From contig JAPOVS010000027.1 of assembly GCA_026708055.1 (NCBI GenBank), forward strand, positions 62,001-126,000: a DNA stretch of 64,000 nucleotides, in the 5' to 3' direction. Positions within the stretch are counted from its first letter, which is position 1, and every line of letters starts with the position of its first letter. This DNA comes from a bacterium. GTDB lineage: Bacteria > Actinomycetota > Acidimicrobiia > Acidimicrobiales > CATQHL01. The notes beneath the pieces are model-generated. The model had not been told where the DNA came from and searched no databases. It saw nothing but the letters and a program-made list of their open reading frames with translations. A program made the translations under genes and the position numbers. Positions 42,076-50,410 of the stretch are shown in pieces.

Positions 42076-44343
42076 TCAGCCGAGTGCGGCGTAGCGGGCG
42101 CGGGCGTCGTCGGTGGATTCGCGTCCCTCGCCGCCGTCGCGGGTGATGACGATGGGGTTGAGGACGGGGCGTTCGCTCTCGGGCAGTTGCCCGTCGGCGA
42201 GCAGGTCCACGCACGCCGTGGTGGCCAGCTCCGATTGGTTGTCGAAGCCCTGATCCACCGTCACCAGGATCGCCCCGGCGTCGATGAGGTCCAGGATCGG
42301 GTCGCTCACGTTGAAGCCCGAGGTCCACGCCTGGCCGACGCGGCCCTGGTTCTGGATGACCTGGCCGACGCCTTCGACGCCCTGGTCGGTGTGGAAGAAC
42401 AGGTTCACGTCCGGGTTCGCCAGCATGAACGGTCCCACCGAGTCCAGCACCTCCTGGGTGGTGAAGTTCTCACCGGTCGGCAATCCCGAGTCCACGTCGT
42501 TGAAGAAGTCGGCGTCACCGAACACCTCGGTGAAGCCCTTGGTGAAGCCCTCCATGCGCTGGCGGGCCCACTGATCGTTCGGCAGGCCGCTGCCCATGGC
42601 CACCTGGTTGATGTCCAGGCCCTGGGCCTGCACCAACTCGGCGGTCACCCGGCCGTTGATGGACGCCGCGGCGACCTCCTGGAGGGCGAAGAACGCGAAG
42701 CGGTTCGACGCCTCGATGTCGGTGTTGTAGGTGAACACCGGGACGCCCGCGGCGATGTAGTCGTTCACCAGGTCCACCAGGCCCTCCGGCGGGTGGGACT
42801 GCAGCGCCAGGCAGTCCACGTCGCCGGCGGCCAGCCGGGCCTCCAGCATCGCCACGTGATCCACCACGCTCGGCTGCGCCGGGCCCACCAACTGGCAGTC
42901 CACGTCGATGCGGCTCTGCGCCGCCTCACACGCCCGCTCCATGCCGGTGCGCACCGCGGCGCCGAAGATCGGGATCGCCGTCCCGCTCACACCCACAACG
43001 ATGTTCAACTCCTCACCGCTCATGATCTTGGAGGCGGTGCCGTCGTTCAGCGTGAACGTCCCCCAATCGAACTCCAGGCTGAAGTCGGGCTCGGCGGGCT
43101 CGGGCTCGTCGGCCGGTGCGCCGGCGTCGAGTGCGGCGTAGCGGGCGCGGGCGTCGTCGGTGGATTCGCGTCCCTCGCCGCCGTCGCGGGTGATGACGAT
43201 GGGGTTGAGGACGGGGCGTTCGCTCTCGGGCAGTTGCCCGTCGGCGAGCAGGTCCACGCACGCCGTGGTGGCCAGCTCCGATTGGTTGTCGAAGCCCTGA
43301 TCCACCGTCACCAGGATCGCCCCGGCGTCGATGAGGTCCAGGATCGGGTCGCTCACGTTGAAGCCCGAGGTCCACGCCTGGCCGACGCGGCCCTGGTTCT
43401 GGATGACCTGGCCGACGCCTTCGACGCCCTGGTCGGTGTGGAAGAACAGGTTCACGTCCGGGTTCGCCAGCATGAACGGTCCCACCGAGTCCAGCACCTC
43501 CTGGGTGGTGAAGTTCTCACCGGTCGGCAATCCCGAGTCCACGTCGTTGAAGAAGTCGGCGTCACCGAACACCTCGGTGAAGCCCTTGGTGAAGCCCTCC
43601 ATGCGCTGGCGGGCCCACTGATCGTTCGGCAGGCCGCTGCCCATGGCCACCTGGTTGATGTCCAGGCCCTGGGCCTGCACCAACTCGGCGGTCACCCGGC
43701 CGTTGATGGACGCCGCGGCGACCTCCTGGAGGGCGAAGAACGCGAAGCGGTTCGACGCCTCGATGTCGGTGTTGTAGGTGAACACCGGGACGCCCGCGGC
43801 GATGTAGTCGTTCACCAGGTCCACCAGGCCCTCCGGCGGGTGGGACTGCAGCGCCAGGCAGTCCACGTCGCCGGCGGCCAGCCGGGCCTCCAGCATCGCC
43901 ACGTGATCCACCACGCTCGGCTGCGCCGGGCCCACCAACTGGCAGTCCACGTCGATGCGGCTCTGCGCCGCCTCACACGCCCGCTCCATGCCGGTGCGCA
44001 CCGCGGCGCCGAAGATCGGGATCGCCGTCCCGCTCACACCCACAACGATGTTCAACTCCTCCCCGGCCGCAGCCTTCGCAGCCGTATCGGCGTTCAGCGT
44101 GAACGTCCCCCAATCGAAATCATGACTGAAGCCCTCGGCCACGGCTGCCGGTGGTGGCTCCGGCGCCTCGGGGGGCGCGTCGGGGGGCGCCTCGGGGGCG
44201 TCGGATGGTGCCGCAGGCGCGTCCGCCGGAGGCGGTGCGGTTGTCGACTCGTCCTCGTCGTCGCCGGCGCAAGCCGCCACGACGAGCGCGAAGGCGGTGA
44301 GTGCGGCGAGCCAGCGACTCGCGCGTCGGTATTTCTGGGACAT
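42076..44343 (-). CDS. Lipoprotein sugar-type binding protein with tandem duplicated domain
   Basis: 755 residues. Signal peptide and lipobox VVAAC (C25), acidic then Pro/Ala-rich linker (to about 72), then two copies of a periplasmic binding domain of the Peripla_BP_4 (ribose/fructose importer) type, residues about 80-407 and 430-755. Within each copy the sequence from NIVVGVSGTAIPIFG to ARYAAL is identical. The copies are joined by DAGAPADEPEPAEPDF, and each begins FDWGTFTLN. A normal member has one domain of about 330 residues. Periplasm-facing, feeding the RbsC-type permease. The substrate is unknown; acidic/hydroxylated small molecules are plausible. Confidence 0.88.
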   Translation of the reverse strand: MSQKYRRASRWLAALTAFALVVAACAGDDEDESTTAPPPADAPAAPSDAPEAPPDAPPEAPEPPPAAVAEGFSHDFDWGTFTLNADTAAKAAAGEELNIVVGVSGTAIPIFGAAVRTGMERACEAAQSRIDVDCQLVGPAQPSVVDHVAMLEARLAAGDVDCLALQSHPPEGLVDLVNDYIAAGVPVFTYNTDIEASNRFAFFALQEVAAASINGRVTAELVQAQGLDINQVAMGSGLPNDQWARQRMEGFTKGFTEVFGDADFFNDVDSGLPTGENFTTQEVLDSVGPFMLANPDVNLFFHTDQGVEGVGQVIQNQGRVGQAWTSGFNVSDPILDLIDAGAILVTVDQGFDNQSELATTACVDLLADGQLPESERPVLNPIVITRDGGEGRESTDDARARYAALDAGAPADEPEPAEPDFSLEFDWGTFTLNDGTASKIMSGEELNIVVGVSGTAIPIFGAAVRTGMERACEAAQSRIDVDCQLVGPAQPSVVDHVAMLEARLAAGDVDCLALQSHPPEGLVDLVNDYIAAGVPVFTYNTDIEASNRFAFFALQEVAAASINGRVTAELVQAQGLDINQVAMGSGLPNDQWARQRMEGFTKGFTEVFGDADFFNDVDSGLPTGENFTTQEVLDSVGPFMLANPDVNLFFHTDQGVEGVGQVIQNQGRVGQAWTSGFNVSDPILDLIDAGAILVTVDQGFDNQSELATTACVDLLADGQLPESERPVLNPIVITRDGGEGRESTDDARARYAALG
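42081..43014 (-). repeat. Copy B of the 934-bp duplication (3' half of the binding-protein gene)
   Basis: Matches 43128-44061 at an offset of 1047 bp (349 codons, in frame). The stretches I compared base by base and the full protein copies are identical; identity breaks at the edges, where the linker coding diverges. Confidence 0.85.
43128..44061 (-). repeat. Copy A of the 934-bp duplication (5' half of the binding-protein gene)
   Basis: Partner of 42081-43014, 1047 bp apart. Just upstream (toward the N-terminus) the two copies differ: ADTAAKAAAG against DGTASKIMSG before EELNIVV, so the junction is not a simple duplication of identical flanks. Confidence 0.85.
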
Positions 44344-44429
44344 GTGCGGTCCTCCCCTCGATGGTGCGGATCCCCTCGTTCCGCACGCGTTCCTGCACGC
44401 GAGGACGGCGGGCGTCGTCCTCGAAGCGG

Positions 44430-44458
44430 AGGCTAAACCTGCACATTCAGGGTGTCAA
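44430..44458 (-). promoter_or_regulatory. Promoter of the binding-protein gene and catabolic block
   Basis: Minus strand: -35 TTGACA (44458-44453), 17-nt spacer, -10 TAGCCT (44435-44430). An exact -35 consensus with ideal spacing. The ATG is about 80 nt beyond the predicted start of transcription. The -35 is overlapped by the palindrome at 44454-44468. Confidence 0.72.
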
Positions 44459-44468
44459 CACTGTTGAC
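44454..44468. promoter_or_regulatory. Operator candidate GTCAACACTGTTGAC
   Basis: A perfect 7-bp inverted repeat with a single central base (GTCAACA-C-TGTTGAC) lying over the -35 box of the block promoter. A bound protein would block RNA polymerase. The GntR/FCD regulator in the same block (36474-37166) is the obvious candidate binder; that is inference. Confidence 0.6.
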
Positions 44469-44672
44469 CACGGTGAAAACGGTCCCCCTGCGACGGCGCG
44501 CCGACGCGCTTGTGCTCGTCGTTCGCCGTACTACGATTGGCGGCTCCCGGCGGAGCCGCGCACGGGCCCTGCTCCGGCGCGCATCGCTCTCGTGGGAGGC
44601 GCGGCCGATTGCCGTCGCCTCGGCCACGGGTCCAGTTCAGAGACAGGGATCAGGCCCCGAGAGGAGTTCGGC

Positions 44673-45491
44673 GTGCCGGCTACGAGGAATGGGAACCCTG
44701 TCGCGTCGGTGGACAATGTCCGCCGCTCGCTCATGCTGCTGGGCGCGCTCCTCTATCCGCTCTCCGATGAACGGGCGGCGCAGGAGAACGAGGACGCGGA
44801 GGGCTATGTCGAGGCCGTCGCGGCGCGTATGCGAGGAGTGTGTGCCCAGGCCCAGGCCATCCTGGAGAACGCCCTGAAGGCATTCAGCCACGATGCCGGC
44901 GAGGCGAAGTCCCGGCGCGGCCGGCGAAAGGCCCGAGCGGCCGGCGGTTTGCCCGCGGGCGTCCAGGAAGAGGTGGACCGGATCCTGGTCGAGTGCGACA
45001 TCCCCGATGCCCTGGATTGGCTGAAGCGGGGCACGTCCATCGGCGGCGACCCGCGGACCCCCCTCGAGGACCTCGTACCGCTGGCGGCCCGGACCGCCGC
45101 GGCCGCCGTGCGCCTGTCCGTGGTCGCTGCGGCCCACGTCGAACTGTCGTCCGCGGCGGCGAACGGGGGAGACGGCGACGCCGAGCGGGCCTCGGCAGTG
45201 ACCGGCGGGACCGTCCGAACCGCGCAACGCATCGCCCGGGTGCTCGATGGGTGGGACATGCTCGCCGACAGCCCGACGACGATCATCGGCTGCCCGCCGC
45301 CTCCGGGAAGCGCCGTGGACGGCCCAGAGCCGCGGCCCGACCGCACCAAGGAGGGGCGCCGGTCGCTCGGCGTGGCGGCGGCCCTGGCAGGAGGAGAGTC
45401 GGCTGCGGCGGGACAGCCTCACGGCTCGGCGACGCGCCGGATGCGCACCGACTCCGTGTGGTCCTCCGGGGGTGCGGTGCGGCGAGACTGA
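44673..45491 (+). CDS. Hypothetical protein
   Basis: 272 residues from GTG 44673 with a GAGAGGAG site. Mostly helical and Ala/Arg-rich: VDNVRRSLMLLGALLYPLSD, a conserved-looking VAARMRGVCAQAQAILENALKAF, a basic patch KSRRGRRKARA and a low-complexity Gly/Arg tail. No transmembrane helix or signal peptide. I do not recognise a domain. Divergent from the catabolic block and 92 nt upstream of gcvT. The large open frame toward 44301 is not supported. Confidence 0.5.
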   Translation: MPATRNGNPVASVDNVRRSLMLLGALLYPLSDERAAQENEDAEGYVEAVAARMRGVCAQAQAILENALKAFSHDAGEAKSRRGRRKARAAGGLPAGVQEEVDRILVECDIPDALDWLKRGTSIGGDPRTPLEDLVPLAARTAAAAVRLSVVAAAHVELSSAAANGGDGDAERASAVTGGTVRTAQRIARVLDGWDMLADSPTTIIGCPPPPGSAVDGPEPRPDRTKEGRRSLGVAAALAGGESAAAGQPHGSATRRMRTDSVWSSGGAVRRD

Positions 45492-45571
45492 GCGGACCGG
45501 CGACCGGCCCGAGCGCGGGAGAGCCGCCGGGCGACCTCGTGGCGGATGCGCAGTTGCCGATAGGGCGGCTA

Positions 45572-45577
45572 TAGATT
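45572..45577 (+). promoter_or_regulatory. -10 element for leaderless gcvT
   Basis: TAGATT ends 6 nt before the ATG at 45584; no Shine-Dalgarno. No glycine riboswitch could be drawn in the 92 nt upstream. Confidence 0.5.
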
Positions 45578-45583
45578 CGACGT

Positions 45584-46696
45584 ATGGGCGGAGACGCCGA
45601 GCCCGCCAACGAGGGCGGGCTGCGCAAGCTGGCACTGCGCGAGCGCCATGAGGCGGCCGGTGCCCGCTTCGCACCTTTTGCCGGCTGGGAGATGCCGCTG
45701 CAGTACCAGGGCACGGTGCGCGAGCACGAGGCCGTGCGCGAGCGGGTCGGCCTCTTCGACGTGTCGCACCTCGGACGGGTCTGGCTGCAGGGACCGCGAT
45801 CGGCTTCGTTGCTGCGCTCGGTGACGACCTTCGACGTCACCACCCTAGAGGCGGGCAAGGCGCACTACTCGCTCTACTGCAACGAGGCCGGCGGCATCGA
45901 CGACGACGTCTTCGTCTACCACCTGCCCGGCGAGCGCTGGCTGATCGTTCACAACGCGGCCAACGCAGTGGCGGACTTCGAGCGGTTGCGCTCCGTCGCC
46001 GACGACGCCGCCGACGTGACCGGGGACACGGCGATGCTCGCCGTACAGGGACCCGATGCGATCGGCCTGCTCGGCAAAGTCCTCGCTGGAGGCATCGCCG
46101 AGCTGTCGCCGCGCGACTGTGTGGAGTTGGACTGGAACGGTGCACCGGTGCTCTTCGCCCGGACGGGCTACACGGGCGAGGACGGTGGTGAGTGCATCGT
46201 CGACGCCGGCCACGCCGGCGCGTTCTGGGACGCGCTCACCGACGGCGGGGCCACGCCGGTCGGTCTCGGCGCACGCGACACGCTGCGGCTCGAGGCGGCG
46301 CTGCCGCTGCACGGCAACGACATCGACGCCAACACGCACCCCTACGAAGCCGGGCTCGGTTTCGCGGTGAGCCTCGACGACGGCGCGCCGTTCACGGGCC
46401 GGGAGGCGCTCACCGAGGCGAAGGCCCGGTCCCGCACGCGGCGTCTCGGCCACGTGGCGGCTCGCGGGCGCGGCGTGCCGCGCGCCGGTCACGCGGTGCG
46501 CGTGCCCGGCGGCGAGACGGTGGCACGCCTCACCAGCGGGGGCTACAGCCCGACCATGGGTCTCGGCATCGGCATGGCCTACCTCCCCGCCGAGTTTGCG
46601 AGCCCCGGGGTCTCCCTCGAAGTCGATGTGCGCGGCCGCGCCCTCCCCGTCGAGGTCGTGCGCCGCCCCTTCTACCGGAAAGCGAGGAACTCGTGA
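45584..46696 (+). CDS. gcvT: Aminomethyltransferase, glycine cleavage T protein
   Basis: 370 residues. Transfers the methylene group from aminomethyl-lipoyl-H protein to tetrahydrofolate, releasing ammonia. Family signs: FAPFAGWEMPLQYQGT, VGLFDVSHLGRVWLQG, ARTGYTGEDGGE and GLGARDTLRLEAALPLHGNDID. Length normal. First gene of gcvT-gcvH-gcvPA-gcvPB; the stop overlaps gcvH by 4 nt (GTGA). Leaderless promoter upstream. Confidence 0.95.
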   Translation: MGGDAEPANEGGLRKLALRERHEAAGARFAPFAGWEMPLQYQGTVREHEAVRERVGLFDVSHLGRVWLQGPRSASLLRSVTTFDVTTLEAGKAHYSLYCNEAGGIDDDVFVYHLPGERWLIVHNAANAVADFERLRSVADDAADVTGDTAMLAVQGPDAIGLLGKVLAGGIAELSPRDCVELDWNGAPVLFARTGYTGEDGGECIVDAGHAGAFWDALTDGGATPVGLGARDTLRLEAALPLHGNDIDANTHPYEAGLGFAVSLDDGAPFTGREALTEAKARSRTRRLGHVAARGRGVPRAGHAVRVPGGETVARLTSGGYSPTMGLGIGMAYLPAEFASPGVSLEVDVRGRALPVEVVRRPFYRKARNS

Positions 46697-47097
46697 CGAC
46701 CGGCAGCGACACACCCGGTGACCTCCTCTACACGGCCAGCCACGAGTGGCTGCGCCGTGACCCCGCCAGACCGGGCGAGGCTGTCGTCGGCATCACGGAC
46801 TTCGCCCAGGACCAACTCGGCGACGTGGTCTACCTCGATCTCCCGGCCGCGGGGACGCCGGTCAGCGCCGGTGAGACCTGCGGCGAGATCGAGTCCACCA
46901 AGACCGTCGCCGAGCTCTACGCCCCGGTCGACTGCGAGGTGATCGCGGTGAACGGGGAGCTTGAGGACGCCCCGGAACTGGTCAACGAGTCGCCCTACGG
47001 CGAGGGATGGCTGATCCGCGTCCGCATCGCGGAGGAGGCCGAGTTGGCGGACCTGCTCGACGCCGCCGGGTACCGGGCGGAGATCGAGGCGAACTGA
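46693..47097 (+). CDS. gcvH: Glycine cleavage H protein
   Basis: 134 residues, GTG start overlapping the gcvT stop. The lipoyl lysine is K70 in GEIESTKTVAELYAP, with ASHEWLRRD, GDVVYLDLPAAG and VNESPYGEGWLIRV the remaining family blocks. Carries the aminomethyl group between P, T and L proteins. Five nt to gcvPA. Confidence 0.95.
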   Translation: MTTGSDTPGDLLYTASHEWLRRDPARPGEAVVGITDFAQDQLGDVVYLDLPAAGTPVSAGETCGEIESTKTVAELYAPVDCEVIAVNGELEDAPELVNESPYGEGWLIRVRIAEEAELADLLDAAGYRAEIEAN

Positions 47098-47102
47098 CGG
47101 CG

Positions 47103-48470
47103 ATGTCCTCGCTCCCCGGCGGCTCGCCGCATCCCTACATCCCGGCCACCGAGGCCGACCGCGCCCGGATGCTGGAGCGGGTGGGTGCCGCCGACCTCGG
47201 CGCGCTGTTCGCTGACCTGCCCGCGGACCTGCTGGATCCGGACATCGACCTGCCCTCCGCCCTCACCGAGCCGGAACTGATCGCCCTGCTCGCCGAGCGC
47301 GCCGCCGCGAACGTCGATCCCGCGCGGCCGGACTTCCTGGGCGCCGGCGCCTACCGGCACGCCATCCCCGCCGTCACGTCGCACCTCGCCGGCCGCTCCG
47401 AGTTCGTCACCGCCTACACGCCGTACCAGCCCGAGATCAGCCAGGGGACCCTGCAGACGGCGTTCGAGTTCCAGTCGGTGGTCTGCGAACTCACCGGCAT
47501 GGACATCTCGAACACCGGCCTCTACGACGGGGCCAGCGCCACCGCGGAGGCCTGCCTGCTGGCGGCGCGCGTCACGAAGCGCAGCGCCGTCGCCCTGCTC
47601 GAGCCGATCCACCCCGGAACCGTCGGGGTCGTGCGCGCCTACGCCCGCGGCGCGGGGCTGCGAGTCGACGTGGTGGGTTCCGGCGAGGCGGCGACGCCCG
47701 AGCACGCCTGCCTGGTCGTCCAGCAGCCGGACTTCCTCGGCGCCATCGTGGACCTCGAACCGATGGCGGAGGCGCTGCACGCCGACGGCATCCTCCTGGT
47801 GACCGTCGCCGATCCCTTCGCACTGGGGCTGCTGCGAGCACCGGGGGATGCGGGTGCCGACATCGTCACCGGCGAGGGGCGGGACCTGGCGGGTCCCCCG
47901 CACTTCGGCGGGCCGTCGCTGGGGCTGTTCGCGGCCCGCCAGAAGTTCCTGCGCCAGATGCCCGGCCGCATCGTCGGGCGCACGCGGGAGTTGCAGGCGC
48001 CGGGCAACGGTGCCGCTGAGCCGCGCACCGGTTACGTCCTCACCCTGCAGGCCCGCGAGCAGTTCATCCGTCGCGAGCGGGCCACGTCGAACGTCTCGAC
48101 GGCGCAGGCGCTGATCGCGCTCGCCTTCACGATCACGCTCCAGGCACTGGGTCCCCGAGGGCTGCGCGAGGCCGCGGAGTTGTGCTACCAGCGCGCCCAC
48201 GACGCGGCCCGGCGCATCGCCGCCCTCGACGGCTACGAGGTGCCCGAGCGCGGGCCGTGGTTCGCGGAGTTCCTGGTGCGCGGGCCCCTGCCCGCCGCCG
48301 AACTCGCCGCCGCGCTGAGGGCGCGGGGCATCGGTCCCGGCCTCGACGTCTCGGCCAGACCCGAGCCCGAGGCGCGCGACGCCCTGCTGTTCGCGGTGAC
48401 CGAGGCCACACCCGACGCGCACGTCGACGCGCTCGTCGCGGCCCTGGCGGAGATCGGGGGCGAGGCGTGA
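47103..48470 (+). CDS. gcvPA: Glycine dehydrogenase subunit 1 (P protein alpha)
   Basis: 455 residues. The non-PLP half of the split P protein: YIPATEADRARMLERVG, AYTPYQPEISQGTLQ, FEFQSVVCELTGMDISNTGLYDGA and FFGG-type HFGGPSLGLFAARQ. Forms a dimer with gcvPB. Start ATG 47103; a longer frame covers gcvH and is not real. Overlaps gcvPB start by 4 nt (GTGA). Confidence 0.95.
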   Translation: MSSLPGGSPHPYIPATEADRARMLERVGAADLGALFADLPADLLDPDIDLPSALTEPELIALLAERAAANVDPARPDFLGAGAYRHAIPAVTSHLAGRSEFVTAYTPYQPEISQGTLQTAFEFQSVVCELTGMDISNTGLYDGASATAEACLLAARVTKRSAVALLEPIHPGTVGVVRAYARGAGLRVDVVGSGEAATPEHACLVVQQPDFLGAIVDLEPMAEALHADGILLVTVADPFALGLLRAPGDAGADIVTGEGRDLAGPPHFGGPSLGLFAARQKFLRQMPGRIVGRTRELQAPGNGAAEPRTGYVLTLQAREQFIRRERATSNVSTAQALIALAFTITLQALGPRGLREAAELCYQRAHDAARRIAALDGYEVPERGPWFAEFLVRGPLPAAELAAALRARGIGPGLDVSARPEPEARDALLFAVTEATPDAHVDALVAALAEIGGEA

Positions 48471-49954
48471 GCGCGCCCGGGCCCGCAAGCGACGATTTCG
48501 GCGCGCGCCTGAGCTTCGACCGGGGAGTGCCGGGCCGCCGAGCGGTCGACGTTCCCCGCTGGGACGGTGAGCCGACGCCGCTGCCCGATCCCAGGCTGCT
48601 GCGCGACTCGGTGCGACTGCCGGAACTGAGCCAGGGCGAGTTGGTGCGCTACTACACCGAACTCTCGGCGCGGAACTACGGCATCGACTCCGGTACCTAC
48701 CCGCTGGGCTCCTGCACCATGAAGTACAACCCGAAGGTCGACGACCTGGTGGCGTCGCTGCCGGGACTCGCTGGCGCACATCCGCAGGCCCCGGCGGAGG
48801 AGGTGCAGGGCACCCTGCGCACGCTGGCGGAGTTGGCTCGGGGCCTGGGCGAGATCACCGGGCTTCCTGCGGTCAGCCTCGCCCCTGCCGCCGGGGCGCA
48901 GGGCGAACTGGCCGGTGTGCTCATGATCGCCCGGGCCCTGGAGGATCGCGGAGAGCTCGCCCAACGGCGCCGCATCCTGGTTCCGGACTCGGCGCACGGC
49001 ACGAACCCGGCGACCGCCGCCATGGCCGGCTACACCGTCACCCAGATCCCCACGGGTGCCGACGGTTCGTTGGACCGGGCCACCATCGAGCGGGAATTGG
49101 ACGACTCGGTGGCTGCCGTCATGGTGACCGTGCCGAACACTCTGGGGCTGTGGGAGCACGGCATCGAGGAGGTGGCCGGCCTGATCCACGACGCCGGCGC
49201 TTACCTCTACGGCGACGGGGCCAACCTCAACGCCATCATGGGGCGGGTGCGCTACGGCGATCTGGGAGTCGACGTGGTGCACCTGAACCTGCACAAGAGT
49301 TTCAGCACGCCGCACGGCGGTGGCGGTCCGGGCGCGGGACCGGTGTGCTGCAGTCCCGAGCTGGCGCCATACCTGCCGACGCCGGTGGTCACCGAGGACG
49401 GCGACGGCGTCGTGCGCCTCACCGAGCCCGAGCGCAGCATCGGACGCATGCAGCAGTTCGGCGGCAACGTCGGGGTCCTCGTCCGGGCCTATGCCTACAT
49501 GCGCGCCCTCGGCCTCGACGGCCTGCGCGCCGTGTCCGGTCAGGCCACCCTCAACGCCAACTACCTGCGCGTGCTGATGCACGGCCACTACGACCTGCCC
49601 TACGACCGGCCGGTATTGCACGAGGTGGTCTTCTCGGGCTCGCGGCAGCGCCGCCAGCACGGTGTGCCCACCTACGACATCGCCAAGCGCCTCATCGACC
49701 ACGGCTTCCACCCGCCCACGGTCTACTTCCCGCTGATCGTCGAGGAGGCGCTGATGATCGAGCCGACCGAGACGGAGCCCCCCGAGGCGATCGAAGCCCT
49801 GGCCGCAGCCATGATCGCCATCGCCGCCGAGGCCGAGACCGATCCCGAGACGCTGCACGGCGCCCCCCGGACCGCACCCATCGGCCGCCTCGACGAGGCC
49901 ACCGCGGCGCGCCGCCCCGTCCTCCGCTGGCAGCCCGACCCCGCCGAGGATTGA
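48467..49954 (+). CDS. gcvPB: Glycine dehydrogenase subunit 2 (P protein beta)
   Basis: 495 residues, GTG start coupled to gcvPA. The PLP half of glycine decarboxylase: PLGSCTMKYNPK, DSAHGTNPATAAMAGY, the PLP lysine K277 in LNLHKSFSTPHGGGGPG and YLRVLMHGHYDLPYDRP. Together with T and H it gives a full cleavage set except the L protein (lipoamide dehydrogenase), which must be elsewhere. The window locus therefore provides one-carbon units and consumes glycine. Confidence 0.95.
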   Translation: MSAPGPASDDFGARLSFDRGVPGRRAVDVPRWDGEPTPLPDPRLLRDSVRLPELSQGELVRYYTELSARNYGIDSGTYPLGSCTMKYNPKVDDLVASLPGLAGAHPQAPAEEVQGTLRTLAELARGLGEITGLPAVSLAPAAGAQGELAGVLMIARALEDRGELAQRRRILVPDSAHGTNPATAAMAGYTVTQIPTGADGSLDRATIERELDDSVAAVMVTVPNTLGLWEHGIEEVAGLIHDAGAYLYGDGANLNAIMGRVRYGDLGVDVVHLNLHKSFSTPHGGGGPGAGPVCCSPELAPYLPTPVVTEDGDGVVRLTEPERSIGRMQQFGGNVGVLVRAYAYMRALGLDGLRAVSGQATLNANYLRVLMHGHYDLPYDRPVLHEVVFSGSRQRRQHGVPTYDIAKRLIDHGFHPPTVYFPLIVEEALMIEPTETEPPEAIEALAAAMIAIAAEAETDPETLHGAPRTAPIGRLDEATAARRPVLRWQPDPAED

Positions 49955-50037
49955 TCGGCTCGGCGGTCTTCGGCGAGCGGCCCAGCTGGCCGGGTGGCAC
50001 GACTCCCACGGTCACCGGACGGGGACACAGATACTCT

Positions 50038-50079
50038 GACCCCATACGGATACATCGTCGAATGTACCCGTACAGGGTC
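50038..50079. promoter_or_regulatory. Long inverted-repeat operator upstream of hipBA
   Basis: 18-nt arms 50038-50055 and 50062-50079, matching at 15 of 18 positions, with a 6-nt centre CGTCGA. It covers the -35 region of the hipB promoter and is the probable HipB site for autorepression. Confidence 0.7.
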
Positions 50080-50086
50080 TGTCGCC

Positions 50087-50092
50087 TAGACT
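50087..50092 (+). promoter_or_regulatory. -10 element for leaderless hipB
   Basis: TAGACT ends 6 nt before the ATG at 50099. The operator at 50038-50079 ends 7 nt before it. Confidence 0.55.
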
Positions 50093-50098
50093 TTGGCC

Positions 50099-50410
50099 AT
50101 GACCACTCCAAGTGATCACGCTTCTGGGCCGAGACGCTACCGCCACATTGCGCGCCCCAGCGAGATCGGGGCGGCCTTGCAGGGCCTTCGCCGTTCACTC
50201 GACATCACGCAGGCGGAACTCGCCGAGCGCGCCCGGGTGACGCGGAAATGGATCTCGGAGATGGAGAACGGCAAAGCCACTGCCGAGGTGGGCGTGCTGT
50301 GCCGCGTCCTCGCCGCGCTCGACGCGCGCATAGAGATCGTGCACGCGCCGTCGCGGCGCCCGGCGCTGCACGACATCGTTCTCGGCGGCCTTGAGGCGCC
50401 TTCGTCGTGA
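50099..50410 (+). CDS. hipB: HipB-like antitoxin (XRE family)
   Basis: 103 residues. Helix-turn-helix GAALQGLRRSLDITQAELAERARVTRKWISEMENGKA, typical of XRE/HipB, followed by VGVLCRVLAALDARIEIV. Binds its operator and HipA; the complex silences the operon. ATG 50099 rather than an upstream TTG. The stop overlaps hipA by 4 nt (GTGA). Confidence 0.9.
   Translation: MTTPSDHASGPRRYRHIARPSEIGAALQGLRRSLDITQAELAERARVTRKWISEMENGKATAEVGVLCRVLAALDARIEIVHAPSRRPALHDIVLGGLEAPSS

Larger units (their letters stand above)
44344..44672. other. Intergenic region between binding-protein gene and hypothetical gene
   Basis: 329 nt without a supported gene. It holds the promoter and palindrome at 44430-44468 for the minus-strand locus and the GAGAGGAG ribosome site before GTG 44673 on the plus strand. 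Apart from these I see nothing clear. Confidence 0.6.

Noticed and set aside
42022-44436. Open frame of 804 codons on the plus strand over the binding-protein gene
   Set aside because: It is antisense to a protein with clear lipobox and binding-domain similarity; the frame stays open only because of GC-rich codon bias, and its product is low-complexity and duplicated only because the gene is.
45492-45583. Glycine riboswitch before gcvT
   Set aside because: A GGGAGAG segment is present but the rest of the aptamer is not, and the -10 element lies too close to the ATG for a leader RNA.
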